64,000 bases of DNA from Cryptomeria japonica (lineage: Eukaryota > Streptophyta > Pinopsida > Cupressales > Cupressaceae), in the NCBI RefSeq assembly GCF_030272615.1, contig NC_081412.1, positions 694,218,083 to 694,282,082 on the forward strand. The letters are read 5' to 3'. Of the stretch, positions 33,749 to 44,800 are shown piece by piece. Both the position numbers and the translations under genes were made by a program. Numbering within the stretch: the first letter of the stretch is position 1; each line of letters starts with the position of its first letter. The notes under the pieces are model-generated. The model did no database searches. It saw only the letters and a program-made list of their open reading frames with translations, and was not told the DNA's origin.

Positions 33749-35515
33749 TTACTTACCGATTCCTAACTCCTTAAGAGTCTTCTGAGTCCCATCTGCAATG
33801 TTCTTACTGGCCTCCTTGTCTCTGACTTTGCGGTTTGAAGGTTGACCTGGGGAAGAGAAAATGTACCCAACATCGACTTGAGCTATTCTGTTGGATTTCC
33901 TTAATTGAGAAGCCGAGGGAGTGGATCCTTTCTTGTTCCTATATTTTGGTATTTTCCAGTCAGCTTCTTTCTCGAGAACCACTTCAGGATTACTGAGGAG
34001 TCTAGATATTTCATCTTCATTGCCCCAATTAGGGAATCTAGAATCATGTGATGCACTATTTACTATTTTTAAATTTTGATCTGAATCTAAAAGGTTCATA
34101 CCCAGTATAGAACATTTTTGGGCTTCTTGCATTTCAGTATTGATCATAAGCGGGGAAGAGTAAGTATTTTCTTCTTGGGAGCCAGTGATCTCCCCTTCCT
34201 TAGGTTGTTCCTCTTTATTTTGCATTTCTTTACCAGCAAAAGTATCATCAGTTACCACTTCAGCTGTGTCTTTTGAAGATACAGTCTGCTCTTTCAATTC
34301 ATTTATTTGGATCTGCTCTATCATGGGGTTGTTAACTTTTGTTGACTCATTCCTCAATACTTCTTGGATTGGAAGGTTGGAGATGGAAGTTGAGGAGACC
34401 ACTTCCTTATTTTCCCCCAAGGGTTCAAAATAGTTGTTGTCAACAAAGTCAGCTTCCTTATTTTTTGATTTTTTAACTTGCCATACCTTTTTTTCTAGAA
34501 CCTTTTTACTTTCACCCGGGGGTTTAGTCTGCTTGAGCTCTCCTTTAGGCTTGATAGGACATGATTTTTCCCAGTCACCTACTTTCTTACAATGGAAGCA
34601 GGCAAAGGGGATAGATTCATATTTTATTTGTTGTTTCCATGTCCCCAACTTTGAAACTATATCTATCTATTTCGGCATATCTGCATCATGTGCTATCCCT
34701 ACACAAAACCTAGCATGAGTGAGTCTCCTTTTTCATGCTATTACTGGGTCTATAGAGAGGAGTTCACCAAAGGAGCTTTCTATTCTTGAGAAGATGCTTT
34801 ATGCCCAATATTCAAGAGGTAGACCTGGTAACTTTACCCAAACTGGAACTTGTGCCAAAAGAGAGTCATTCATGTTCAGATTTGGATGCCATTTCTGAAG
34901 GACCAAGGTTGTCCTTCCTACCATCCAAGGACTACCACAAAGTATCCTTAATTTATCTTCTTCACATGAGAAAGTAAAAGAAAGGAGACCTTTAGGCAAT
35001 GCTAAGATTTCAACGTTACCCTTCAAAGCCCATTTTTGTTTGACGTAAGCCCTAACAACTTTGATGTTTGGACGTGAACCCATAAATTTGCCTACTAGGA
35101 AGTTCAACATGTTGTTTAAATTATGGTCTAGAACTAGATCAGGGATAGAGATAGAAAACTTTCTGCTAGTTGGATCAGAAATATTCTTGATAGGAGGTAA
35201 AGAGGATTTACTAGATGGTTTTGTTCCAAAAAGGGATGACCATTTTCTAGATTCTTTTCCATTCTCCAAGGTCTCTTCACGTGGGCTGGACCTCTCCCCC
35301 GAAAACCCAAAACCCACTTTCTTCTCTAGTAGAGTACCACCAGTCTGTAGAATGTCAACAACCTTTAGAATATACAGAGGCTTGTCCTTCCCTCTCATAG
35401 GATCAATAACTTCATCATTCTGGCCACTCCCACCATTGGAACTAGAGTTCCCACCTTTCAAAGAATTTGAATTTTGAGTTCTCCCATTGCTGCTTCCTAC
35501 TCCTCCCAGCTCCAT
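33749..35515 (-). pseudogene. LINE ORF1: DUF4283 and zinc knuckle protein (broken)
   Basis: One frame of 589 codons from 35515 to 33749 is interrupted by three stops between 34799 and 34650. The N-terminal ~60 codons are Gly/Ser/Asn-rich. A DUF4283-type domain follows (MLNFLVGKFMGSRPNIKVVR, FSCEEDKLRILCGSPWMVG, VWVKLPGLPLEYW). Next is a CCHC-like knuckle CFHCKKVGDWEKSC, in which Asp replaces the usual His. The C-terminal half is polar and charged and ends ELGIGK. Nucleic-acid chaperone function is expected from the family. Confidence 0.85.
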
Positions 35516-35574
35516 TGTAAAGGGTATATAAGTTAGTTTATTAGGTCATTTTGAAATATGACAAGGAAAAAAAC

Positions 35575-35755
35575 TTTTATGGTTTGAACCAGGGATGTAG
35601 GCTCTACAAGCAAGAAGCCCCACCATTTCTCCAAGGTTCTCCCCATGGAAAATCATGTTCCATTGTTAACACAGTAGAGACAAACCCATGGGGTTTGAAC
35701 CTAGGTTGTAGGCACTACAGGCAAGAAGCCCCACCATTTCAGCAAAGGGTCATCC
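35575..35755. repeat. Direct duplication with GGTTTGAACC core
   Basis: Two copies (~35580-35645 and ~35692-35757) share GGTTTGAACC, TGTAGGC and AGAAGCCCCACCATTTC. On the minus strand they contain GGTTCAAACC, which resembles a pol III B box, but there is no A box or cloverleaf. It lies between the LINE start and the Copia remnant; nothing else is visible in this gap. Confidence 0.6.
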
Positions 35756-35765
35756 CCACCTAAAT

Positions 35766-37212
35766 ATAATTAGTTGTTGCTGCAACATATTCTAATTCTA
35801 CTGTAGACAATGATGTGCAAGTCTTCTTCTTATTGATCCACGAAATTAATCTTTTGCCAAGAAAAAATGCACTGCCAGTGGTACTCTTTCTGTCATCTAC
35901 ATCTCTTGCCCAATTTGCATCTGCATATGCACATAAATCAAAATTATCATCCTTAGGATACCATAAACCAATATTTTTTATGCCTTGTAGGTACTGGAAA
36001 ATCCTTTTTACTGTTGATTCATGATTTTATTTAGGATTTGTTTAAAATCTAGACACAATACATACTGTATTCATTATATCAGGTCTGGTTTGTGTCAAAT
36101 GTAGTAATCCTCCAATCATAGATTTGTATCTTGTTAGATTTATAGGAGTTGAATCATCCTTTAATGTCAATTTATCTATTGTAGTCATAGGAGTGCTTAC
36201 TAGTTTGGATTTTTCCATACCAGATTTCTTCAAGAGTTCCTTCAAGTATTTTGTTTGACATATGAATATACCTTTATCTATTTGAGAAATCTGCAAACCT
36301 AGAAATTTTTTTATCTCTCTAATCATAGACATTTCAAACTCTTCCTGCATCTTATTAGCAAAGTCGTTACATAACACTTCTTCACCTCCAAAAATGATAT
36401 CATCCACAAATAATTCAATAACCAAAATGTCATCATTGGTAACTTTGTAATACAAATTACTGTAAGCATTACCTTTTGTGTATCCAAGCTTTAGAAGATA
36501 TTTATCCAATCTAGTATACCAAGCTCTGGGAGCTTTCTTCAATCCATATAAAGCTTCTGTTAACCTACAAACCATATCCTTATCATCTATCAATGAAAAC
36601 CCATCAGGATGTTCAATGTAAACTTCTTCTTCTAGATCTCCATTCAAAAATGCACATTTTACATCCATCTGATAAAATTTATAGTTCTTGTGAGCTGAAA
36701 ATGCAAGAAATAGTCTTACTGCCTCAATTCTGGCTACCGATGCAAAGGTTTCATTATAATAAATTCCTTCTTTCTGTGAATAACCTTTACAAACTAATCT
36801 TTCTTTGTTTATGATTACTTCACCATCCTCATTAAGTTTATTTCTATATACCCATTTAGTTCCAATTACATTTTTGTCTTTAGGTCAGGGAACTAATGTC
36901 CAAGTATTATTCTTTTCAATCTGTTCTAATTCTTCTTGCATTGCTTTTATCCAAAGTTTATCTTGACATGCTTCAACAATTGATGCTGGCTCAACTTGAG
37001 AAATTAAACATAAATCTTCATTTGTCAATCTTCCTCTAGTCATAACACCTTGATTCATATTTCCAATTATCTGATTCTTTGAATGATTCAATCTTACATA
37101 CTTGGGTTTATTCTGATTTCCACTTACAGGTTGTTGTTCTTCAATCACAGTTGAGTTTTCTAATGATGTTGGTGAGACTGGTTCTTCACTCTGTACCGGT
37201 GCAATGTGTGTC
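35766..37212 (-). pseudogene. pol: Copia reverse transcriptase and RNase H remnant
   Basis: A single minus-strand frame starts at the D2 junction. It reads ACQDKLWIKAMQEELEQIEK, NNTWTLVP, stop, IGTKWVYRNKLNEDGE, QMDVKCAFLNGDLEEEVYIE, ALYGLKKAPRAWYTRLD, then LFVDDIIFGG as the YVDD-box variant, LTQTRPDIM, and the RNase H motifs CAYADANWA, RKSTTGSAFFLG and STVELEYVAA. The stops near 36890 (TGA), 36040 and 36025 (TAA) are all explained by C-to-T changes. The N-terminal half of pol would lie beyond the D2 insertion, outside the window. The 3' end is lost at ~35766. Confidence 0.9.
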
Positions 37213-38744
37213 TATAGACATCTAAAAATGGTCAACGCTTGCAGAGTCATACTTTAACATTGGTGCATTGCCTTATTTTAGGGTTTTTGTGTCGCATTAA
37301 CATTTCTTCTATGTTACACACTTGGTCTTTATCATTTGCGAGCATTGAGTCCTTCTTCTGCATTCTTCATTTGTCTCGCTTTCAAATTTGGTCTTGTTGA
37401 TAACAATATTTAGTCATGATTTTGGTCGATCTTATCCTGTCGCATCAATGTACGTGTTCATTTGTCATCATTTTGGACATCGTCAATCCTAATTAGGGTT
37501 TTGTCCTCTTTTCAATCTTGTCATCTGGCGATCGATTTGTCATCAATCCTTGTCATTTTCAATCTTGTCATTTGGCGATCAATTTGTCATCGATCCTTGT
37601 CATTTTCAATCTTGTCATCTGGCAATCGATTTGTCATCGATCATTGTCATTTTCAATCTCATCATTTTGCGATCGATTTGTCATCGATCGTTGTCATTTT
37701 CAATCTTGTCATTTTGCGATCAATTTGTCATCGATCATCGTCCTTCTCAATCACGTCAATTTGGATCAATTAGTCATTGTTCCTCGTCAATTGGCACATT
37801 TAGCAATCAAATTATTTATCAGCATTGGTCTTTTATCAAGTCAGAATCATGATCGAATCGACATCAATTATCTTTTGTCAAGACCTAATTGTCATCCTTG
37901 CATTTCTAATTCATCTTCTAGGGTTTCATGATTTATTCATTTAACCTTATTTATCATTTCTCCCTCTAGGTTAAATAGTTTATTTATCCTAAGTCTTCTT
38001 GTCACAATTAAATGTTTATTTAATTGGCTAACTAATTCCTCCCTCTTTGTGAATTAATTAATGAATGAAAAATTATTAATTAATTTACCTAATTTTCCAA
38101 TTTACTAATTTCTCCTAATTCCTAGTTTTCTAATTTTCATCAATTTCTAATTTCCTAATTTCTAATTCTTTTAAATTTCAATTTTCTCCTATATTTCTCC
38201 TAATTTCATGGGAATGACATAGCAAATTTGTCATAATTTGTCATAATTGACAATCAATCAATTTTGACATAGTAATTTGTCATAATTGACAATCAATCAA
38301 TCTTGCATAGAAAGGGTCAATTTGTCATAATTTGTCATAATTGTCATTCTTGATTTGAAATTTCCTTTCAAATATCCTCATGCTAATCTTGTCTTTTCTC
38401 CAATTTGTCTATAAATTGGATGAATTTCTTCAATCAAAGCCCCTGGTTGAATCAATCACGCTTCTAGTATTCTTGAGCTATTGTCTTGACAATCTTGCTT
38501 TCACATCATGCTTATGCACTAGTAGGTGAGATCCAAAAACAAAGCTATTTGAAGGAGAAAGAAGGACAATGGAGAATTATGGAGAAGACATGCATGTTTG
38601 CAATGGTTTGCATTTGTTTTAAATGTCTTATTTTCAGTATCTCTATTGAGTGTTTTTAGGATTCTTATCATTGCATTTTAGTTTCCGTGATTGAGCTAAG
38701 CTAATGTTTATATTGCTTTGATGATTTACAATATCCTATCTACA
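37213..38744 (+). repeat. 5' LTR of D2
   Basis: It is collinear with 6-1563 and ends CTACA. The expected TG start appears mutated: TATAGACATC here against TGTAGACACC in D1. TATA-like CTATAAATT lies at 38409-38417. No gene is seen; ORFs at 37462-37931 read through the tandem repeat. Confidence 0.87.
37508..37745 (+). repeat. Tandem 47-bp repeat in D2 LTR, about five units
   Basis: TTCAATCTTGTCATNTGGC recurs at 37511, 37558 and 37605, a constant 47-bp step, followed by two more degenerate units. Each unit contains ATCGATTTGTCATC. The array in D1 is more degraded. Confidence 0.9.
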
Positions 38745-38749
38745 TTAAT

Positions 38750-38768
38750 TGGTGAGCCTGACATGAAC
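38750..38768 (+). promoter_or_regulatory. PBS-like sequence of D2
   Basis: TTGGTGAGCCTGACATGAA begins five bases after the LTR end, at the same offset as the PBS of A. Confidence 0.45.
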
Positions 38769-38864
38769 TAACCTCCTAACCATGCTTTTGAGTGCTTTTG
38801 AGATGATTTGCAGGTAAAAAACCCAAGAAACGGGGTAATGCAGGGCTTTCTGAGAACTTCTGTG

Positions 38865-39020
38865 CCTATGTAGGAGCAATATGCACCTGTGTCAAGCAAT
38901 CTATGCCTGTGTCAAGGACTTCTGCACCTATGTCAAAGGGATCTGCACCTATTTTACTGCATTATGTGTCTATGTTACTACATTATGCACCTGTGTGAGA
39001 CATTTTGGGCCTGTGTAAGG
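38865..39020 (+). repeat. Leader short repeats of D2
   Basis: About nine copies related to TGCACCTGTGTCAAG (variants GCCTATGTAGG, GCACCTATGTCAAAG, GGCCTGTGTAAGG) occur at intervals of roughly 17-22 bp. Position and motif parallel the CGTCTGTGTC repeats of A. Confidence 0.75.
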
Positions 39021-39508
39021 CCAGAAACAGAGGTAAAAAAAGCAGTGTTTTTACTTGCAAATTGCTTTGTTTTGCATTCTGTTTCTGCTTTTTGGTTTTT
39101 CTTTGGTACTGATTCTCTATGCATCACCTTGGCATTACGCATGACAAAGACAAAAAATAAAACTACTAACACATTTTATGCAGGTTCGCTAGTCAAAGAC
39201 TAAACAAATTAAACTTTTGACTTGGTGATTTTGCAGGTTGCCTTATACTCCAACTAAACTTTGTGTTTGTAATTCATAACTAGGCACCTAATGTGATTGC
39301 TAAATAGGATGCAATGAACATGTGTTTGCTTTGATTGTTAAGTTCGGCATTGGAGTAGGAGAGTATGCTCTCATCCTTCTTAGGGTGATCAGAAATCCAG
39401 ATCTTCCATACCATTCTCATGGCTCAGATTGTTTGTTACCTTTAGAGGGCCTGCCTTCCCGACCATTTGCTTTCTTTTGCAAGCAAGTGACAATCGTGAG
39501 AAGGGAAT

Positions 39509-39513
39509 CACCC
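39509..39513. repeat. Target-site duplication of element C (left copy)
   Basis: CACCC here and CACCC at 60750-60754 flank element C exactly. Confidence 0.92.
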
Positions 39514-40111
39514 TGTTATCACTGATTAAAATTGGGTTTTTCTTTTCCCATAATTGGCTATAGTTTGTTGAAATTTTTGAATAGGGTGTACTTCCAAGTG
39601 CTTCAGTTTTGTTTTAGACCTTAAGGGTTTAAGGGTTTTTGATTTTAGATCTTATCTTATTTGCTTTAAACCCTCTGGTTTCTAATCTGTCGTTACTTTA
39701 TTCACTTAAGTAATGGGTCGCGGGGTCGTAGGATGTGTTCCCCCTTGTTGTTTCCCTAGGTGGATTATGTTGATTAAATCAAAAAAATTATGCCTTGCGT
39801 ATTTTTCTTCTAAAGTTGTCGGGCCCAGGAACCAATGCGCATTTCGCGGATTAATCCATGGCTTGCGCTATTTCGCTAGGTGAAGTTGCGCGTAGTTTAA
39901 AACCCGCGAAGTTGCGAAAACCACATGGCATGACACATAGATAGTCCAGCTGGTTGTTGACAGCGAGTAAAATGGCGGCACATGGCACAAGTCACAACAG
40001 TCAGTGGGTTAGGATTAAAAGCTGAAAGGTGGGCCCCGGAGGTGAGTCAGGTCGCAGATGGAGATGACCTGGCAGGTACAGCTGTTAACAATTTATTGAA
40101 GCCCAGTGTTT

Positions 40112-41195
40112 TCCTATTGACAAATGGCGTGGTGACAAATCAGCTCTGACAGTGACTGGGTGCCAGGTGTTCGTGACAAGTTAGCGGGCCCACCATTCCT
40201 GAGAGCTTTTTCAAAGGATTAAGTGCTGATCAACTTCAGAGATGATCCAACGGTCTGCGCTATTTTGCAAGGGTAAAGTGCTCACTCTTTATGCCCATGA
40301 AATAGCGAGAATGAACAAGAACCGTCCATGTGTCATGATGATGACCTGGACTATAGGGCTATTGAGATGAAAGTGGGGCCCCCGTGGTTTCCTTCTGGCG
40401 AATGACAGAGTGACAAGTCAGCTCCGACAGTGACTGGGTGCCAGGTGTTCGTGACAAGTCAGCGGGCCCACCATTCCTGAGAGCCTTTTCAAAGGATTAA
40501 GTGCCGATCAACTTTAGAGATGATCCAATGGTCCGCGCTATTTCGCAAGGGTAAAGTGCTCACTCTTTATGCCCGCGAAATAGCAAGAATGAACAAGAAC
40601 CGTCCACGTGTCATGATGATGACCTGGACTATAGGGCTGTTGAGACGAAAGTGGAACCCTCGTGGTTTCCTTCTGGCGAATGACAGAGTGACAAGTCAGC
40701 TCTGACAGTGACTGGGTGCCAGGTGTTCATGACAAGTCAGCAGGCCCACCATTCCTGAGAGCCTTTTCAAAGGATTAAGTGTCAATCAACTTCAAAGATG
40801 ATCCAACGGTCCGCGCTATTTCGCAAGGGTAAAGTGCTCACTCTTTATGCCCATGAAATAGCGAGAATGAACAAGAACCGTCCACGTGTCATGATGATGA
40901 CCTGGACTATAGGGCTGTTGAGATGAAAGTGGGGCCCTCATGGTTTCCTTCTAGCGAATGACAGAGTGACAAGTCAGCTCTAACAGTGACTGGGTGCCAG
41001 GTGTTCGTGACAAGTCAGCGGGCCCACCATTCCTGAGAGCCTTTTCAAAGAATTAAGTGCCGATCAACTTCAGAGATGATCCAACGGTCTGCGCTATTTC
41101 ACAAGGGTAAAGTGCTCACTCTTTATGCCTGCGAAATAGTGAGAATGAACAAGAACCGTCCACGTGTCATGATGATGACCTGGACTAGAGAAGAA
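40112..41195 (+). repeat. 278-bp tandem array in C 5' LTR (four unit starts)
   Basis: GACTGGGTGCCAGGTG recurs at 40154, 40432, 40710 and 40988, an exact 278-bp step. Each unit contains GATCCAACGGTC, then CGCTATTTCGC and GCGAAATAGC arms separated by ~28 bases, then CCACGTGTCATGATGATGAC. The ORF at 40520-40705 and similar short ORFs are repeat-derived. Confidence 0.93.
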
Positions 41196-41225
41196 AGTGT
41201 GGGCCCGCCAAGGTGGAAACATCGG

Positions 41226-41235
41226 TATAAAAAAG
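41226..41235 (+). promoter_or_regulatory. TATA-like box upstream of the LTR ORF
   Basis: CGGTATAAAAAAGAGACAC lies just after the tandem array and ~600 bp before the LTR ORF. It is conserved in the 3' LTR at about 55577-55586. If used, the LTR ORF would be the first ORF of the genomic RNA, within R-U5. Confidence 0.55.
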
Positions 41236-41392
41236 AGACACACAACCAGTATCAAGTAGAATGCAAAGAGAATTTCAAAGTCAATGATTCGACGCCACGT
41301 GGTATTATGCAGCCATTAAAAAGTGGGACCCAGAAAAAGGCCAAAACTGTTAGTTAATCTAATGTTCGATCAAGTTTCTTTTGATCGAATAG

Positions 41393-41590
41393 TTGGCGCT
41401 ATTTCGCAGGACTAAGCTACCCGATGGTTATGCCTCGCGAAGTTGCGAAAGAGCAAAATGGAACACTTGCAGGAATTTTGTGACCCGTTGGAGTGAAAAA
41501 TACGAATTCTCGTATGAATTCAATTTTGAAGGGACGGTTGGAGCATGCGGAATCAATGTTATAGTTAAGGCCCTGAGTACAAATATTTGA
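41393..41590 (+). other. Conserved open segment upstream of the LTR ORF (possible exon)
   Basis: It encodes WSEKYEFSYEFNFEG then ACGINVIVK. The counterpart at 55746-55943 is the same length and the C2 segment at 4572-4763 is similar at protein level. A candidate short intron (GT at 41717, TTTTGTTGCAG ending 41781) lies between this segment and the main ORF. Splicing is a guess. Confidence 0.4.
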
Positions 41591-41822
41591 TTTCCTAACT
41601 ACCAAGTGAAGATATCTTTTAAAAGATTTTGCAGAGGAGTAGATGCAGTGTTATCTTTTTCATATTCAGAGCAAGACGGTTCAGTTGCAGAGAAAATTCC
41701 TTCAAGAAAAGATCAGGTTCTCTCATATTTTTGTAGCAATTCTTATGTGGTGTTCTAAGTAAGATAATTCTTTTGTTGCAGGAATTGTTTAAGAGTGATA
41801 TTCATTTCATTGCATTTTCAAA

Positions 41823-44800
41823 ATGGCTCCTAAAAGGGAATTTTCTGGCAAGGTTAATTATTTAGAAAGAAGTGTATGTAATGATTTTTTAGAATAGTTA
41901 ACTTTATCAACCAATCAGACATCAAAAGCCAAAGAGTTAGTGTCCAGGGCTCCTCGTCTGAAGATAGGAGAAGGATTGTATGACAAAGGGAATTGGCTGA
42001 GAGACCCACAGGTTGGGTTGTCTGGGTTGGGGTTGTTTAAAGTTGGATTTGGAATGAGAAATTCTCCTGCTCCTCAAAACAGTATCTAGGAACTAGACGT
42101 TGGGAAGTTAGTCCCAGGGGTATTCATGGATACAGACCTGTTAACCCAAATGGCATTAAATTATGATCCAGTCACAAGATGCATCCGGGATGTAAATGGG
42201 AAAACCCTTGTGGAAATTCATGCTAAAGAATTTAGGACAGCATTTGGACTTAATGAGTTCACAAATTTCCTGGAACCTATAAATTTCACAGCATTAGCCC
42301 AAGTTTACAGTGCATAGAGGAGTCATCTTAGGAATGGGCCTCTCAAGGAACTTTTTGTGAAAATAGGAGGGTTAACAGTAGTGGGACCTAACACGCAAGA
42401 GCCCTTCTCATTAAGTATGTTTACCCTGAGGGCTAAAGGGATGTATTGGGCACTTTGTCAAGTTCTAGGAGAGGATGCTGAAGCAAATATGCCCAATCAT
42501 TACTACCTAATGATTGCCCAGATTTTGAATCCTTCTCTTGCCATCACATTTGATTATGCCTCTTTCATTGCTGATGCTATCCATGGAGGGTTGATAGGAA
42601 TAAAGAATGGAAAGGTGGACAGACCTTTCGGATGGTATTCACTCTTAATGCAGCTTTTTCTCTTCAAAGGTGGTGATTACTTCGCCAGTGGACTAGACCT
42701 GGTCAATGAGAAGGAAGGAGAAAAAATGCTAGTACAGTTATGGAGTATTGTGTTGTCATGGGACAGAGAGGATGCTAGTTTCTTAAAGTTTGATAAATAT
42801 TTTGCATCCAAAATAAGGACTCTCCTTTTCCCTAATAACCCAAGAGTCCCCAAGGTTCTTCTGGAATTTTTAAGGCCAAAAGAATTCGTAGAGAACATCA
42901 AAATTGTTCATAACTGGGGCGACATCTATTTATATCCAGTCTCCATAGTTTTTAGAGTTTTTGGTTTCAGGGGTACTCCATTTTTGTTACCTTACCAGGT
43001 CCCTCTCAAAGTGGGAATAGCGGAGATCCTTAGGCAAATTGGTGGCCTACAAGAGGCGGAGTTAACAGACATAGGTAAAGGGACTATTTTCCCTGCAGCT
43101 ATAGTAGCCCACGAGTTCGTAATAATAAAAGGAGGCTGGAATTGCGTTGAGGATTTCCTCAAACCTTATCATTTATCCACTGCAGTGTCCAGGTGTGTTG
43201 ATCCAGAGGACTTCTTCACTGGTGTGTTTAGGAAGAAGGTAGCATGCAGAGGTAAGCCTCATCAATTCCAATTTCCTGAAGACCTCATCAGAAATGAATT
43301 TGATCTAGATGAGTAGGAACTAAGGAAAGAAAAGTGGGTGGCTTGTAAGAAAGCCTTGGATTTTGTGCATTAGTTTGATGCTAGCTATGACCCATTGTCT
43401 AGCTTCTTCCCATTGGAAGAAATTTTTTTTTTTTTGATTGTTTGCTTTGAAGATGTGATGCAAACACTAAAGGAGAAGAGGGAAGTTGTGATTAAGAGCA
43501 ACCCTAAAAAGGCCAGACTGATCCTAAGCAAGTCAACTTCTAGCAAAGCAATTCCTCCTGGAGATTACACATTGAATAAGAAATCAGGTTACAGTGTGTT
43601 GGTGCCTACAACAGGAGAGCCCTCTACATCCAAAGGAAAGAGGAAGATACAAGATGTCATCGACATCCAGGACAACCCAAAGAAGCAAAGGGTGGGGAAG
43701 GAAGTGCAATTAGATACACCCTTATATTCCCCATACCAATCCCCTATCCATATAGGAGATGAACAAGCAGCAGCTGAACACCTCTTGTAGTTGGGTAGCT
43801 TAGGGTAAATTTCATATACCTATGATGAAGTGGAGGAAGGGATGCCAGAAGAGCCCATTGATGCTGAAATGGATATTACCTCCACTGAACTCAAAGGAAA
43901 AGAGTGGGATCCAGAGATAAAAAAGGCAAGTAGTGCCTTTTTAGCTGATGACAACTTTGTCACATCGGAAGCATTTATGCAATTCATTTGGAAACAACAT
44001 ATAGATAGATATAATGCTAGATGTAAGACAAGAAAGGCTGAGCAGCCCAATAAAGATCCAGCCTCTGTGGAGGAAGAAATAAAACAAGAGATGATGGAGG
44101 AATTCAAAACCATCACCCCTGAGCAGGGAAGGGATATTGTAGCACAAGCTGGAGTGCTAATCTTACCAAAGTGGGATATTGCAGATGCCCTAGTGTTAGA
44201 TGCAGTAAGAAAAGAGACCAAACCCATGGAAGGAGTTACCTTCAATAAGGATAATGTTGCACTAGTTATGTGGTCTCTCAAGAGAAATGAGAGCAAGAAA
44301 GGCAAAGACACCTCAGGGTCAAGTTACCTTGGTGGAATGATGGTAAAAAGAGTACAGAGTACAGGGGTAGTAGAGGCTGCTAGCACTGTGCTAGAAACTG
44401 CAAAATTCAGTGTTGCAGTGGCTGAGAAGGAAGCCAAAGAAAAGGAGGCCCTCCAAATTAAGTTGGAAATAGTTTTGAAGGCCTATAACAGTGCTAAGGA
44501 GGAGGTGAGAGGTAAAGATAGCATTATTGCTAAACTACAAAGCAAGTTGATAGGACAGCACCAACAAGGTGAGTCTTCAACACTGATGATTTCCTCTTCT
44601 CCTGCAAGACCTCTGCCTACTAGCCCTATCATTGAATTTCCACCATCTCCAGCACCTTCCAGCTCTCAAATGATTGATATTACTCCTCAAGAACTAGAAA
44701 ACCTGAAACAGGCTCATGCTTTATATGCAAGGAAATATGAGGAAAAGGTAAGGGCCACAATCTCTAGTTTTGCAGATCTGATAAATGCCTCATTGCTTTA

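Larger units (their letters stand above)
30039..35515 (-). mobile_element. L1-type plant LINE, 3'-truncated by C2
   Basis: ORF1 and ORF2 are in the usual order on the minus strand, with ORF2 starting two bases after the ORF1 stop. The element ends inside the RNase H domain where C2 begins, so the 3' UTR and poly(A) tail are not visible. Its 5' end is not defined; 35516-35765 may be 5' UTR. Confidence 0.88.

Noticed and set aside
35580-35760. tRNA gene suggested by GGTTCAAACC on the minus strand
   Set aside because: No cloverleaf, A box or acceptor stem can be formed around it.
37508-37745. Regular repeats that might suggest a CRISPR array
   Set aside because: Units are contiguous without unique spacers, inside a plant LTR, with no cas genes.
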